Below are positions 54,204 to 63,764 of a stretch of 64,000 nucleotides of DNA, in pieces; the first letter of the stretch is position 1; every line of letters starts with the position of its first letter. Location: NCBI GenBank assembly GCA_002386525.1, contig DGIS01000025.1, forward strand, positions 422,086-486,085, written 5' to 3'. The stretch comes from Sphingobacterium sp. UBA4616. Lineage in GTDB: Bacteria; Bacteroidota; Bacteroidia; Sphingobacteriales; Sphingobacteriaceae. Under the pieces are notes generated by a model. The model did no database searches, was not told the origin of the DNA, and saw only the letters and a program-made list of their open reading frames with translations. Made by a program: the position numbers and the translations under genes.

Positions 54204-55433
54204 ATGAGTATAAAATTCTTGAGTGACTTACATGATGCAAGCTATAGCGGTGTAGCCTATAAAAATATTTTGCTTAAAAAGGAGATTTTGACCTTTTTTG
54301 CGACCAAGGGGCCTTCAACTATTCCTGAACTGAGCAAGGAATTCAACATCAGTATCCCAAAAATCAACGAATCTATTAATGAACTTATGGAAGATGCATT
54401 GGTCCAGGACAATGGAAAGTCGACTTCGGGAATTGGTAGAAAACCGAATTCCTATGGTCTACTTGCAAATGCAGCCTTTTTTGTTGGCGTCCAAGTAAGC
54501 CATGATCATCTCAGTATCGTGGTGATGGATATGAAAAAAGACATTGTTGCTACACAAGAAGAAATTCCCCATCGCTTGGAAAATAACCAGGAATCGCTTC
54601 AAAATATTTGTCGGGAGATCAACCAGTTTATTGCAACGCATCAGATTCAAAAAGATAAAATATTGGGTGTCGGCATTAATTTATCTGGTCGCATTAACTA
54701 CCGAACAGGTTATTCCTACAGTTATTTTAATTTTTATGAAGATCCCCTATCGAAATATTTTGAGCAGGAACTACAATTGCGCACCTATCTTGAAAACGAT
54801 AGTAAGGCGCTTGCCTATGGAGAGTTTTCGAGTGGAATTTTAAAGGATGAGAAAGATGCTCTTTTTGTCAATGTGGACAATGGCATCGGACTAGGAATTT
54901 TGATCAATGGAAAGATTTATTATGGAAAATCCGGTTTCTCGGGTGAATTTGGCCATATTCCGATATTTGACAACGATATCATCTGCCGCTGTGGAAAAAA
55001 GGGCTGTCTTGAAACGGAAGCATCTGGTTTTGCCCTTCGTAACCGAGTCATTGCGGAAATAAAAAATGGCGCAACTAGTATTTTGACAAAAAAATTTAAC
55101 AATCTGGAAGATATCCGGCTCAGCGATATTATAACAGCTGCAAAAAAAGATGATAATCTTGCTATTGAGCTCATCAATGAGCTTGGGGAAAAACTAGGTC
55201 GCGGGCTCGCAACGTTAATCAATATTTTTAATCCAGAAATCATCATTGTTGGTGGAATTTTAGCTAAAAGTGAGGAATATCTGATGTTACCGCTAAAGAA
55301 TGCAGTCAATAAATTTTCATTGTCTATTGTCAACAAGGACACCAAACTTGCCAATTCAAATAATGGGGAAAAACTTGCAGCTTTAGGCGCCTGCCTTCTT
55401 ATCCGAGACCGACTACTTTCCATTATCGATTAA
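54204..55433 (+). CDS. ROK-family transcriptional regulator (NagC/XylR type)
   Basis: 409 residues. N-terminal winged helix about 20-85 (ILTFFATKGPSTIPELSKEFNISIP), then an ROK sugar-kinase-like fold: ILGVGINLSGRIN, the conserved ENDSKALAYGEF, DNGIGLGILINGKIYYG, the zinc-binding CRCGKKGCLE motif preceded by GEFGHIPI, and PEIIIVGGILA. ROK regulators usually respond to GlcNAc-6-P, ManNAc-type or other sugars. It sits between the SusC/SusD operon and the AGE/MFS cluster, so it is likely the repressor of one or both. Confidence 0.93.
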   Translation: MSIKFLSDLHDASYSGVAYKNILLKKEILTFFATKGPSTIPELSKEFNISIPKINESINELMEDALVQDNGKSTSGIGRKPNSYGLLANAAFFVGVQVSHDHLSIVVMDMKKDIVATQEEIPHRLENNQESLQNICREINQFIATHQIQKDKILGVGINLSGRINYRTGYSYSYFNFYEDPLSKYFEQELQLRTYLENDSKALAYGEFSSGILKDEKDALFVNVDNGIGLGILINGKIYYGKSGFSGEFGHIPIFDNDIICRCGKKGCLETEASGFALRNRVIAEIKNGATSILTKKFNNLEDIRLSDIITAAKKDDNLAIELINELGEKLGRGLATLINIFNPEIIIVGGILAKSEEYLMLPLKNAVNKFSLSIVNKDTKLANSNNGEKLAALGACLLIRDRLLSIID

Positions 55434-55439
55434 ACATAA

Positions 55440-55466
55440 AGCGTGGATTTCAATAAAATCCACGCT
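55440..55466. terminator. Bidirectional terminator between ROK regulator and CstA
   Basis: Perfect 11-bp stem AGCGTGGATTT (55440-55450) / AAATCCACGCT (55456-55466) with a 5-nt loop; T-rich on both strands. The two genes converge here. Confidence 0.85.
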
Positions 55467-55469
55467 ATT

Positions 55470-57311
55470 TTACCTTTCTACTCGTTCCTTGACGACCTCT
55501 CCATAGGGATCTTTTACTTCGGTTTTCGTTTGAGCGAGGTGTATCCACTTCTTAAACGTTCCAATAAAAACAATCGCCATAAGGGACATCGCCGCAATAG
55601 CCAATCCAGCCAGTAGATATTGACCTTTGGGTATGTAACCTTGCACAACCTGAAGATAGCCCGCCCAAAAGGTGATTATGGCCATAAAAACACCTGGAAT
55701 GGCAGCAAACAAGACATATTTTCGCCTGTTCATTCGGATGAGCATCGTTGTACACACAATTAGACCACAAGCGGCCAACAGCTGATTGCTGATACCAAAT
55801 AATGGCCAAATACTACTTACATTACCGGTATAAACCAAATATCCCCACGAAAACGTAAACAAGGCACTGCAAATCCATACACCTGGTTTCCAGTTTTTAT
55901 CACTAAATTTAGGAAAAACGGTTCCGAGCATTTCCTGTAGGAAAAAGCGTCCCACCCGGGTACCTGCATCGATTGCGGTAAGGATAAACACGGCTTCAAA
56001 CATAATAGCGAAATTGTACCAATAGGCCATAATATCGTTCATAAAAGGGACTTTATCAAAGATATGGGCCATTCCGACAGCCAAGGATACTGCCCCTCCC
56101 GTTCGACCGTGAAGGTCCACACCAATTCGATCGATAAAATGCTGTAAATCCACCGCTGAAAGATGCGGATGCTGGGCTAAAAATTGTGCATAGTCGGCTA
56201 CTGGTGTATTGATGGCAAAATAATCCCCCGGCATCAACGTGCAAGCTGCAATTAAAGCCATCAGCGCGACAAAGCCTTCGACAAGCATGGCGCCATAGCC
56301 AACAAACAAGATCTCGCGTTCATTACCGATCATTTTGGGCGTCGTGCCTGTTGCAATAATAGCGTGAAAACCTGATATGGCACCACAAGCAATGACAATA
56401 AAGATAAAAGGCAAAACAGGACCTGCAATGACTGGCCCACCACCATGGATAAATGCGGTCAGAGCAGGCATCTGAATGGTTGGTGCGACAAAAAATATTC
56501 CTACCGTAAGCATCACAATTGTACCTATTTTGAGATAGGTCGAAAGGTAATCTCTTGGGACCAATAATAGCCAGATGGGCAATACTGAAGCAAAAAAACC
56601 ATATACAGCAATACCGATGGAAATCGTTTTTACATCCCAGTTGAAAAGCGCGTGGAAAGTAGGAATTTGCATCAGGTGGTGACCTGAGATAATACCACCA
56701 ATCAGTAGCACACCACCAATGATACTTGCCAAGGTAACCGAGCCTTCACGGTAGCGCATCATCAAGCCCATTAAAATAGCAATGGGCATTGTTAATATAA
56801 TCGTAAATAATGACCATGGCGCCTCATGCATTGCACTGATACAGGCTAACGATAAACCGGCCAAGGTCAAAATCAAAATGAAAAGTACCGCAATACCGGC
56901 AACTGCTCCAATAGGCTTACTGACCTCCTTGGAGGCAATGGTCGCTAAACTTTCTCCTTTATGTCGTACAGAAGCGAAAAGCACGACCATATCGTGCACA
57001 CCGCCACCTAATACACAACCAATTAGTATCCACAGAGCCCCCGGTAGATAACCAAACTGTGCCGCGAGCACTGGACCAACTAGTGGTCCTGCCGCGGCGA
57101 TTGCCGCGAAATGATGACCGAACAGTACTTTCTTATCGGTTTTTACATAATCGTGTCCATCTGCAAACTCCACCGCCGGTGTCTGACGAGCGCCATTCAG
57201 TCTGAGCAATTTATTTGCGAGAAACAAGCCATAAAACCGATACGCAATCGCAAAGAGCAATATCGCAGCAAAAACTAAGGTCAACGCATTTATTCCATTG
57301 AGAGCATCCAT
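55470..57311 (-). CDS. cstA: Carbon starvation protein A (CstA-type pyruvate/peptide permease)
   Basis: 613-residue inner-membrane transporter with about 15-16 hydrophobic helices. The CstA signature is clear: FGHHFAAIAAAGPLVGPVLAA, LPGALWILIGCVLGGGVHDM, and GFHAIIATGTTPKMI. CstA/BtsT proteins have been linked to uptake of pyruvate and peptides during carbon limitation. It is the last gene of the minus-strand cluster, 10 nt after the epimerase. If the cluster handles sialic acid, pyruvate transport would fit, since lyases release pyruvate (inference). Confidence 0.95.
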   Translation of the reverse strand: MDALNGINALTLVFAAILLFAIAYRFYGLFLANKLLRLNGARQTPAVEFADGHDYVKTDKKVLFGHHFAAIAAAGPLVGPVLAAQFGYLPGALWILIGCVLGGGVHDMVVLFASVRHKGESLATIASKEVSKPIGAVAGIAVLFILILTLAGLSLACISAMHEAPWSLFTIILTMPIAILMGLMMRYREGSVTLASIIGGVLLIGGIISGHHLMQIPTFHALFNWDVKTISIGIAVYGFFASVLPIWLLLVPRDYLSTYLKIGTIVMLTVGIFFVAPTIQMPALTAFIHGGGPVIAGPVLPFIFIVIACGAISGFHAIIATGTTPKMIGNEREILFVGYGAMLVEGFVALMALIAACTLMPGDYFAINTPVADYAQFLAQHPHLSAVDLQHFIDRIGVDLHGRTGGAVSLAVGMAHIFDKVPFMNDIMAYWYNFAIMFEAVFILTAIDAGTRVGRFFLQEMLGTVFPKFSDKNWKPGVWICSALFTFSWGYLVYTGNVSSIWPLFGISNQLLAACGLIVCTTMLIRMNRRKYVLFAAIPGVFMAIITFWAGYLQVVQGYIPKGQYLLAGLAIAAMSLMAIVFIGTFKKWIHLAQTKTEVKDPYGEVVKERVER

Positions 57312-57321
57312 AGCAGTTAAG

Positions 57322-58518
57322 TTACACGATTATTTTTGCTTTTTCAAATACCTCATATACCTTCCATAATGCACGGGGAACATGGAAACACCCCTTCCAT
57401 TTTCCGCCTTTAAGATCGAGCAATACCTCACCTCTTCGATTGAGGTAGCCAAACCATTCGCCATGTTCGGGGTCCCTAAAATGCGTCCAAGTATATTCAT
57501 GAACCCGTTCGAACCAACGTTTAGCCTCTTCATTTCCCGTTAGTACCCAAGCTTTCGCCATACAGACCAGTGTTTCACAGTGCACCCACCATAACTTCTG
57601 GTCCCATTCCAACTGCTGGGTCGGTTTACCCTGCGCATCCATAAAGTAGAATATACCTCCATATTTCTCATCCCATCCATACTCCAGCATACGGACACCA
57701 ACGCGCATGGCTTTTTCAATCAACGCTGGTCGCTGCAATCTTTCCCCCAAATCCATCATAAACCACATGGCCTCTATGGCATGTCCAGGATTAAGCAATC
57801 TTCCCTCAAAACTATCCAGCAATGCACCATTGGGACTTACATTCTCAAAGACAAGTCCCTGATCTTCTTTATAGAATACATCCATCACCTCGACCACAAC
57901 ATCTTCAATCAGTTCTTGCACCAAAGTAGGATCCAATAAGTGCTCTAATTCGATGGAGAGATTACTAAGAATCATGGGCAACGCAAAATTCTTTGATGGA
58001 CGCGTCCCGGGAACTGTTTTGTCGTATATGCCTTTGGTATGGTTCCGGCGTTTCAATATATTGTGAAAGGTATGTTGCGCAATTTCTGCATAACGTTGCT
58101 CCTGGGTTGCCGTATATAAGGCACCAAACCCCATGGCAGCAAAGCAATCTGAAAAAATATTGTAAGGCTTTACAAGCGCTTTCCCTTGTCGATCGAGTGA
58201 AAAATACCAGTTCCCTTCGTCATCGCGACCGTATTTTTCCATAAAGTCGGCGCCATGCATTGCGATGTCCAACCAGGAGGAACGGCTTTCAATCTTGTTA
58301 TAAATGCTCGAAAAAAGCCAAACTTGTCGCCCCTGCAGCCACATAAACTTATCCGTATCAAAAACTTCACCTCTTCTATCCAGGCAGGTAAAATACCCCC
58401 CATAATCCCTATCTAGGGAATGTGCTGTCCAAAAAGGAAGAATATGATTAAATAATTCGTCTTTGTAAATTGTACTATAATGATTCATATATAAATGAAT
58501 TTGCTCTTTAAAGGCCAT
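57322..58518 (-). CDS. AGE-family 2-epimerase (N-acylglucosamine 2-epimerase-like)
   Basis: 398-residue (alpha/alpha)6-barrel epimerase. Motifs: GGYFTCLDRRG, KFMWLQGRQVWLFSSIYN, the catalytic-His region LLNPGHAIEAMWF, WWVHCETLVCMAKAW, and KGCFHVPRALW, giving the two His expected in the family. AGE members interconvert GlcNAc and ManNAc, or act on cellobiose or mannobiose. The neighbouring ROK regulator, MFS permease and SGNH esterases favour the N-acyl-sugar reaction as in Bacteroidota sialic acid loci, but a disaccharide epimerase cannot be excluded. The start could also be the Met at 58488. Confidence 0.88.
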   Translation of the reverse strand: MAFKEQIHLYMNHYSTIYKDELFNHILPFWTAHSLDRDYGGYFTCLDRRGEVFDTDKFMWLQGRQVWLFSSIYNKIESRSSWLDIAMHGADFMEKYGRDDEGNWYFSLDRQGKALVKPYNIFSDCFAAMGFGALYTATQEQRYAEIAQHTFHNILKRRNHTKGIYDKTVPGTRPSKNFALPMILSNLSIELEHLLDPTLVQELIEDVVVEVMDVFYKEDQGLVFENVSPNGALLDSFEGRLLNPGHAIEAMWFMMDLGERLQRPALIEKAMRVGVRMLEYGWDEKYGGIFYFMDAQGKPTQQLEWDQKLWWVHCETLVCMAKAWVLTGNEEAKRWFERVHEYTWTHFRDPEHGEWFGYLNRRGEVLLDLKGGKWKGCFHVPRALWKVYEVFEKAKIIV

Positions 58519-58624
58519 TTAAAATCTCTGGCCTACTCTTATCAATAATGCTATGTCTTGTTCTCTAACTTCTTCGAGATTACTTTTTGTCGTCATTTGG
58601 CGTGCTTTAAACACGTGATCCCTA

Positions 58625-59563
58625 TCACCAATTGTTGTTCAGGGCATATTCTTGGTACCGATTGTAAAGGTGTCCTGCCTGTAAATAAGCGGACTGTGGA
58701 CTCATAAAATGGGAGAATTCGAACGTAATTGCTTTATCATAGCCAGCCTTTGCCGCAGCCTCAAGCTTTAATCTTAGTTTATCAAACTTGATCGGCAAGA
58801 ATTTAATCGGCATATCCCGGTCAAAAGATTCGGCATTCGTCCAACAGGCCATACCATATTTATCAGCCAATTTCTTATTGACCTCAAAGAAATCGGGAAG
58901 CTCATCGTAATCAATGTGTCCATCCTGAAAGGCCACTGCGTCGACCGCTCCTTGTATACCTTCAAAAATTTCGCCCCATTCCCGTTCATGTTCCAATACC
59001 GAAACTGCATCGGCTTTACTAAGCTCGGGAGAAGCGGCAAGCACAGCTTTTTTTCCATCAATCCAGGGCGATATAAATGTCGGCAAGCCCCCACTGACCG
59101 CCTTGCACTGTAACCCAAGTGTACGAAAAGCATGAACAGCTCCTTTCGTCTTACGGCTGATTTCCGTACTGATATACCATCCACCGAAGCTTTTATAATG
59201 CCCATATTTAGCCCAAACCTCTTCAATTACATATTGATTGGAATCGATTTCGTGACTCAGATCTCCTGTCTCCCAATAAATACCGCTGTCATAAAGCCCA
59301 AAATAGAATTTCATATCATACTTGTCTGCAAGCTGCAGATAAAGCTCTACAAGATCCAACGATGGTCTAAAACAGCCATATTTGTCCATCAGATAAGCTG
59401 ATGGATAGGTTATAAATTTACGATAGCCACTGCGAATCATAATAACAGTGTCTATACCAATTGCCTTCATATATGCAAAATCCCGATCCCATTCTTCTGC
59501 CCCCCAGTTCTGGTGCGGAATATCGTGGGAAATCTCGTCAATAAATGTTCCTGTAATTCTCAT
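58625..59563 (-). CDS. DUF4434-like TIM-barrel protein
   Basis: 312 residues from 59563, where ATG overlaps the previous stop as ATGA; the frame extends to 59596 but that would lie inside the neighbour. No signal peptide. The opening ITGTFIDEISHDIPHQNWGAEEWDRDFAYMKAIGIDTVI matches DUF4434 proteins, which look like TIM-barrel glycosidases; KFYFGLYDSG and GGWYISTEIS follow, the latter with a possible catalytic Glu. Predicted cytosolic. Its translational coupling to two SGNH hydrolases suggests joint action on the same sugar. Activity unproven. Confidence 0.75.
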   Translation of the reverse strand: MRITGTFIDEISHDIPHQNWGAEEWDRDFAYMKAIGIDTVIMIRSGYRKFITYPSAYLMDKYGCFRPSLDLVELYLQLADKYDMKFYFGLYDSGIYWETGDLSHEIDSNQYVIEEVWAKYGHYKSFGGWYISTEISRKTKGAVHAFRTLGLQCKAVSGGLPTFISPWIDGKKAVLAASPELSKADAVSVLEHEREWGEIFEGIQGAVDAVAFQDGHIDYDELPDFFEVNKKLADKYGMACWTNAESFDRDMPIKFLPIKFDKLRLKLEAAAKAGYDKAITFEFSHFMSPQSAYLQAGHLYNRYQEYALNNNW

Positions 59564-60303
59564 AAATATTTCTTTTCTTTTAATAATTGTACCCATTTTA
59601 TATAGGCACTGGGTATCAGATGCACACCATCAGCTGAGTAAATTGCGTTAAGTCTTCCCTCATTGTCCTGAAAAAGTGGGCAGAGATCAACAAATGGGAT
59701 ATTTTCATCTGCTGCAAGCTGTCTTAGTTTTTCATTTAAGACCGGAACCAACACATTTCTACCTTTTGTATAAGGCTCTTTTGTTAGTTCTTCATTGATC
59801 GGTAAGGCACTCTGAAGATAGATAAGGGTCTTTGGTGAGATCTTTTTTATTCGTTTAATGATACGCTTGTAGTTATTGACCGACACTTCCTGCGGAAGCT
59901 TTCGGAATTGGTCATTAATGCCATCCATCAGAAAAATTGCCTGCGGACGTCCGCGCAACACCTCATCTATACGCGCAAGAATCCCAAACGAATTATCTCC
60001 GCCTATCCCCCTGTTCAGTACAGGATATCTTGAATCTGCAAGCAATTCCTGCCATTCTGCCCGTTCAGTAATACTATTTCCCAAAAACACGATTGCTCCT
60101 TTAATGGTTGGACTTTGTTCGAAATAGGCCATTCGTTGTTGATAATACCAGTTGGCGTAACTGCTATCTATTTTAGTCTCCTGAGCTGAGAGGGACTGGG
60201 AAAATACCGATAGACATATTCCAATGAGGAAATGTAAACAAACACCGCCCCGAAGATACTTTCCAGCTGCTGGAAATACCTTAAAAGATTCCAGCGACGT
60301 CAT
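59560..60303 (-). CDS. SGNH/GDSL hydrolase, copy 1 (exported)
   Basis: 247 residues from 60303 (ATGA overlap with the preceding gene). N-terminal hydrophobic segment ending near SLSAQ acts as a signal peptide. SGNH blocks: I IVFLGNSITE (Ser), II RGIGGDNSFG (Gly), III LMDGINDQF (Asn), V DGVHLIPSAY (Asp and His). Such enzymes deacylate sugars or lipids; with an AGE epimerase and a permease alongside, sugar O-acetyl esterase is the most likely role (inference). Paralogous to the next gene. Confidence 0.88.
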   Translation of the reverse strand: MTSLESFKVFPAAGKYLRGGVCLHFLIGICLSVFSQSLSAQETKIDSSYANWYYQQRMAYFEQSPTIKGAIVFLGNSITERAEWQELLADSRYPVLNRGIGGDNSFGILARIDEVLRGRPQAIFLMDGINDQFRKLPQEVSVNNYKRIIKRIKKISPKTLIYLQSALPINEELTKEPYTKGRNVLVPVLNEKLRQLAADENIPFVDLCPLFQDNEGRLNAIYSADGVHLIPSAYIKWVQLLKEKKYL

Positions 60304-60995
60304 AAGAGTTTTTGCTGTTTTAAATAATTGGCCCAAATTAAATAAGTGGCTTGCTTCAGATGTAAGCCATCAATTGTTAGCTCAGCTTTTAATTCCCCAT
60401 TACCGTCCACCAATATCGGCTGTAAGTCTACAAAACGAACTTGATGTGCCGTACACAATTCTTTCAAAGCATTGTTCAGCGACACAATCTTTTCATTTCG
60501 TACTTCTTCATAGCTTTTTGGTAACAAAGATTCATTCACAGGTAGAAGTCCTTGCACAAAAAGCGCTGTATTTGGCGACTGCTTTTTAACCTGCTTTATT
60601 ATCCTCTCTATATTCGTTGAAATAATGGAAAGTGGTATTCCTCTTTTCATGTCGTTCACCCCACAGAGCAGAAATATTTTTCGTGGTCTGGACGCTAATA
60701 TCTCGTCTAGTCGTGCTAAAATACCGTAAGTCACATCGCCGCTAATCCCACGATTGATCACATGCTTCCGCTGGAGGATTTCTTGCCATTTTCCACCTTC
60801 GGTAATGCTATTGCCAAGGAAAACGATTTCGTCCTTCTGATTGGGCACCGCTTTAAAAAACTCAAGCCTTGCGCGATAATGTTGATTATCAAACGTAGAA
60901 TCAATATCCTTTGATTGCGCTAAAGTCAATGCCGGTAAAAAAAAAGGCAACAATAAGCCCTTCCAGTTCCTATAAAAAAGTATATTCATATGCAT
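60300..60995 (-). CDS. SGNH/GDSL hydrolase, copy 2 (exported)
   Basis: 231 residues with a signal peptide to about residue 26 (LPALTLAQ). Blocks: IVFLGNSITEG, RGISGDVTYGILARLDEIL, LLCGVNDMKRG, DGLHLKQATY. Roughly half of the residues match the neighbouring copy in the same order, so the pair arose by tandem duplication. The ATG at 60995 shares one base with the stop of the MFS gene (TAATG); 60989 is an alternative start. Likely a carbohydrate esterase in the periplasm. Confidence 0.88.
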   Translation of the reverse strand: MHMNILFYRNWKGLLLPFFLPALTLAQSKDIDSTFDNQHYRARLEFFKAVPNQKDEIVFLGNSITEGGKWQEILQRKHVINRGISGDVTYGILARLDEILASRPRKIFLLCGVNDMKRGIPLSIISTNIERIIKQVKKQSPNTALFVQGLLPVNESLLPKSYEEVRNEKIVSLNNALKELCTAHQVRFVDLQPILVDGNGELKAELTIDGLHLKQATYLIWANYLKQQKLL

Positions 60996-62311
60996 TAATT
61001 ATTTTCGTCCGTATGCACTTTTTCGGGTTTTCGCAACGGAACCCACCAGGAAACCAAAAAGGCCGGAATAGTAGAAACTAATACCCAGATAAAAAATTCC
61101 TTGTACCCCAGATGATCACTTAGCCAGCCACTGATCATCGAAGGAATCATAAATCCTAGATTGACAAGACCACTTCCAAAAGCGTAATGTGCCATTTTAT
61201 ATTTACCTGGGGCGATATTTTGCATGATAAAAAGAATAATTCCGATAAAGCCAAAACCATATCCAAAGTACTCGATGGCGACAGCAGTAGCGATGAGATA
61301 AAGGTTTGTCGGCAATGTAATTGCAAGAAATGCATAAGCTACAAATGGAATATTAAAGAAGGAACAAAGGATCATAAGTGTTCTCCGGTCTAAGCCCTTT
61401 TTGGATACAAAATGCCCTGCGACAATCGACCCCAACACAAAAGCTATGGCACCAAATACACCATAAAGCAATCCAATTTCCGAAGTACTCAGGCCAAGGC
61501 CACCTTCGGTACGTTGCGCTTTAAAAAATAAGGGGGTGATCTTAATGGCCTGCCCTTCAGCAAAACGATAAAAGACAATAAAAAGCAAACTAAACCAAAT
61601 ATTCTTTTTCTGAAAAAAAGTTATGATAACGTCTTTAAGCGTATCCATTCCTTCCTTTAAAGAAGTGGATTTGGGAGCTTCATCGTGAGCAGGTAAAGCA
61701 CGTATACTGTACAATCCAATGCCCAACATAATAAATCCATAAGCAAACATCACCACCATCCACGCGGATTTAATGCCGATTTCCTGCTCCAATTGCCCCG
61801 CCAAATAAACGAGTACGCCGCCAGAAAACACTTTGGCGACATTATAGAAAGCACCTTGCCAGCCGACATATTTTGCCTGTTGTTTTGCATTCAGTTCATT
61901 CAAATATACCCCGTCGGCTGCGGTATCATGTGTGGAACCACTGAATGCAATCAGTGTCAATAAGGCGATGGAGAAGCTAAAAAAATGATCCAACTGCAGC
62001 GTAAGACCAAGCAGACCAAAGAGTAGCCCCGTGAGCAGCTGCGTGGTATAGACAAAAAATTTCTTGGTCTTATACAGTTCCAAAAAAGGTCCCCATAAGG
62101 GTTTTATTGTCCAGGGCAGCATAATCAATGAGGTCCAAAAAGCAATCTGTGCGTCCGATACCCCCAAATTTTTATACATAATGGAGCTCGCACCCGAAAG
62201 GGCAACAAAAGGTAGCCCCATGGCAAACCATGTTGTGGAGATCCAAAAAATAGGCGGAAGTGCCTTACGCCCTTTGCGAAGCTCCACCGTTTGTTCTAAT
62301 AATTCATTCAT
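60995..62311 (-). CDS. MFS permease (AmpG-like)
   Basis: 438-residue inner-membrane transporter with 12 predicted helices. FWISTTWFAMGLPFVALSG and SIMYKNLGVSDAQIAFWTSLIMLPWTIKPLWGP, and the loop SGSTHDTAADGVYLNEL, are typical of the AmpG-like MFS subgroup found in Bacteroidota sugar clusters. Known relatives import muropeptide-type sugars or N-acyl sugars; the substrate here is presumably the free sugar released by the cluster. Gap of 1 nt to the preceding gene and coupled to the following SGNH gene. Confidence 0.88.
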   Translation of the reverse strand: MNELLEQTVELRKGRKALPPIFWISTTWFAMGLPFVALSGASSIMYKNLGVSDAQIAFWTSLIMLPWTIKPLWGPFLELYKTKKFFVYTTQLLTGLLFGLLGLTLQLDHFFSFSIALLTLIAFSGSTHDTAADGVYLNELNAKQQAKYVGWQGAFYNVAKVFSGGVLVYLAGQLEQEIGIKSAWMVVMFAYGFIMLGIGLYSIRALPAHDEAPKSTSLKEGMDTLKDVIITFFQKKNIWFSLLFIVFYRFAEGQAIKITPLFFKAQRTEGGLGLSTSEIGLLYGVFGAIAFVLGSIVAGHFVSKKGLDRRTLMILCSFFNIPFVAYAFLAITLPTNLYLIATAVAIEYFGYGFGFIGIILFIMQNIAPGKYKMAHYAFGSGLVNLGFMIPSMISGWLSDHLGYKEFFIWVLVSTIPAFLVSWWVPLRKPEKVHTDENN

Positions 62312-62312
62312 T

Positions 62313-63740
62313 TTATGACTTCCAATAAAGTTTTAATCGGCTGCTCACGATCGTCAACAGCGCCACAATTCCGGTGAATAATACACCGCGCATCACTCCC
62401 CCAAAAGCACCCTGTGCCCCCATCTGATCAAGAGCGCTCTGTAATCCCGTAAGCGCCAATAGCGGGATCAACACTAGATTTCCTGCGGTATAGGCGACCA
62501 TCGGATTTTTACCAACCAGTGCTATACCTTGAAACAGCGGTTTTCCAAAAGCAAGTTTCTCGATACAACACAGCATTGTTAGCGCATAACAGGCTAAGCC
62601 TGTACAGACAAAATAATAGCTGTATGTGGAATAATCCTTTTTTATTCCCCCTTCATACGCTTCGAAGATCAGTCCTAAAAAAAGCAGATAACTTCCGAGT
62701 ACAGCCATTTTTGCCTGTAATGTCAGTGCTTCGCCCTTTCGAAAAATGCCTAAACAGAAGCATAGTGAAAAGATCAACATCAGGTTAAGTCCGATATTGA
62801 TATCGAGATAACGCATATAGAGATTGAAGACATTCAGTCCAATCAGAAAGGCACAAAGCAAGCCTTGTAATGCCAGTTGAGACCGCTGCATGCTGGGTTT
62901 TTCAGCCAACGATGTATCAGCAATGATCCACTCGCCGACAACTGTCGCCGGAAGGATAATAAAGAGGTATTTGAGGTAATAAAATTGATAAAGCCAAGTC
63001 GCAGGGCTGAGTTTGTATATAAATTCGTTGATACTACCGACTTCTTTGGCTCCCAAAAAAACGCCCATAATAAATGGTAAAATCGCCATACGTAACCAGA
63101 TGGATTTCGCCGTCAGCCACCACCATACTGTCCCAAACAAAGCCATATTGGCCAACACCAAGATAATAATATCTGTTTTCTGGAGGGTAAATCTATCCGT
63201 CTGTGCATACACCAGATATAGCATCCCTACAGATAGCAACAGGGCCACTACGTGAACACGTCTCGCGGTCCGCATCGGCAAATAGGACTTTAAATCTGCG
63301 TAAATTAAGAAGAGTAAGATAAAGCCGATGATAGACATCATATAGTGCGATGTACCAGGCTCAGAACGCATCACCCAAGCGCGCATATAAAAAGAAAATA
63401 AGGCAAAAAAGAATAAGGCAACAAAACGCTTAAAAATTGTACCCAAGATAGGCAAAGCGTTTAGGTTAGCCACTTTTTTCCGCATAGCCAATGGGATGGC
63501 CGCACCCATCGTAAAAAGGAAAATCGGAAAAACCAGATCTACCCAGGTTACACCTGCTACACTGGGATCAAATGCATGTTTTGGCGGTGGCACCTGTGCA
63601 TGGTACATCCAAGCAGGCAGGTTTCCAAATGAAATGCTCGATGAAAGCACCATTAAAAGGATGGCAATTCCCCGCAGAACATCCAAACTATCGTTTCGCT
63701 GCTGTGGAGTCGCTGTAGAATTTGGTAAAATTGGTGTCAT
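62313..63740 (-). CDS. HGSNAT/DUF5009-like multi-pass acyltransferase
   Basis: 475 residues with about 11-12 hydrophobic helices. The N-terminal signature LDVLRGIAILLMVLSSS followed by WVDLVFPIFLFTMGAAIPLA is that of the heparan-alpha-glucosaminide N-acetyltransferase catalytic region / DUF5009 group. These proteins are believed to move acyl groups from cytoplasmic acetyl-CoA across the membrane to amino sugars; bacterial members are poorly characterised. Clustered with esterases and an AGE epimerase, so acetylation or deacetylation of the same sugar is plausible. Confidence 0.85.
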   Translation of the reverse strand: MTPILPNSTATPQQRNDSLDVLRGIAILLMVLSSSISFGNLPAWMYHAQVPPPKHAFDPSVAGVTWVDLVFPIFLFTMGAAIPLAMRKKVANLNALPILGTIFKRFVALFFFALFSFYMRAWVMRSEPGTSHYMMSIIGFILLFLIYADLKSYLPMRTARRVHVVALLLSVGMLYLVYAQTDRFTLQKTDIIILVLANMALFGTVWWWLTAKSIWLRMAILPFIMGVFLGAKEVGSINEFIYKLSPATWLYQFYYLKYLFIILPATVVGEWIIADTSLAEKPSMQRSQLALQGLLCAFLIGLNVFNLYMRYLDINIGLNLMLIFSLCFCLGIFRKGEALTLQAKMAVLGSYLLFLGLIFEAYEGGIKKDYSTYSYYFVCTGLACYALTMLCCIEKLAFGKPLFQGIALVGKNPMVAYTAGNLVLIPLLALTGLQSALDQMGAQGAFGGVMRGVLFTGIVALLTIVSSRLKLYWKS

Positions 63741-63764
63741 CTCGTTTTTCTATGCGTTCGGAAA

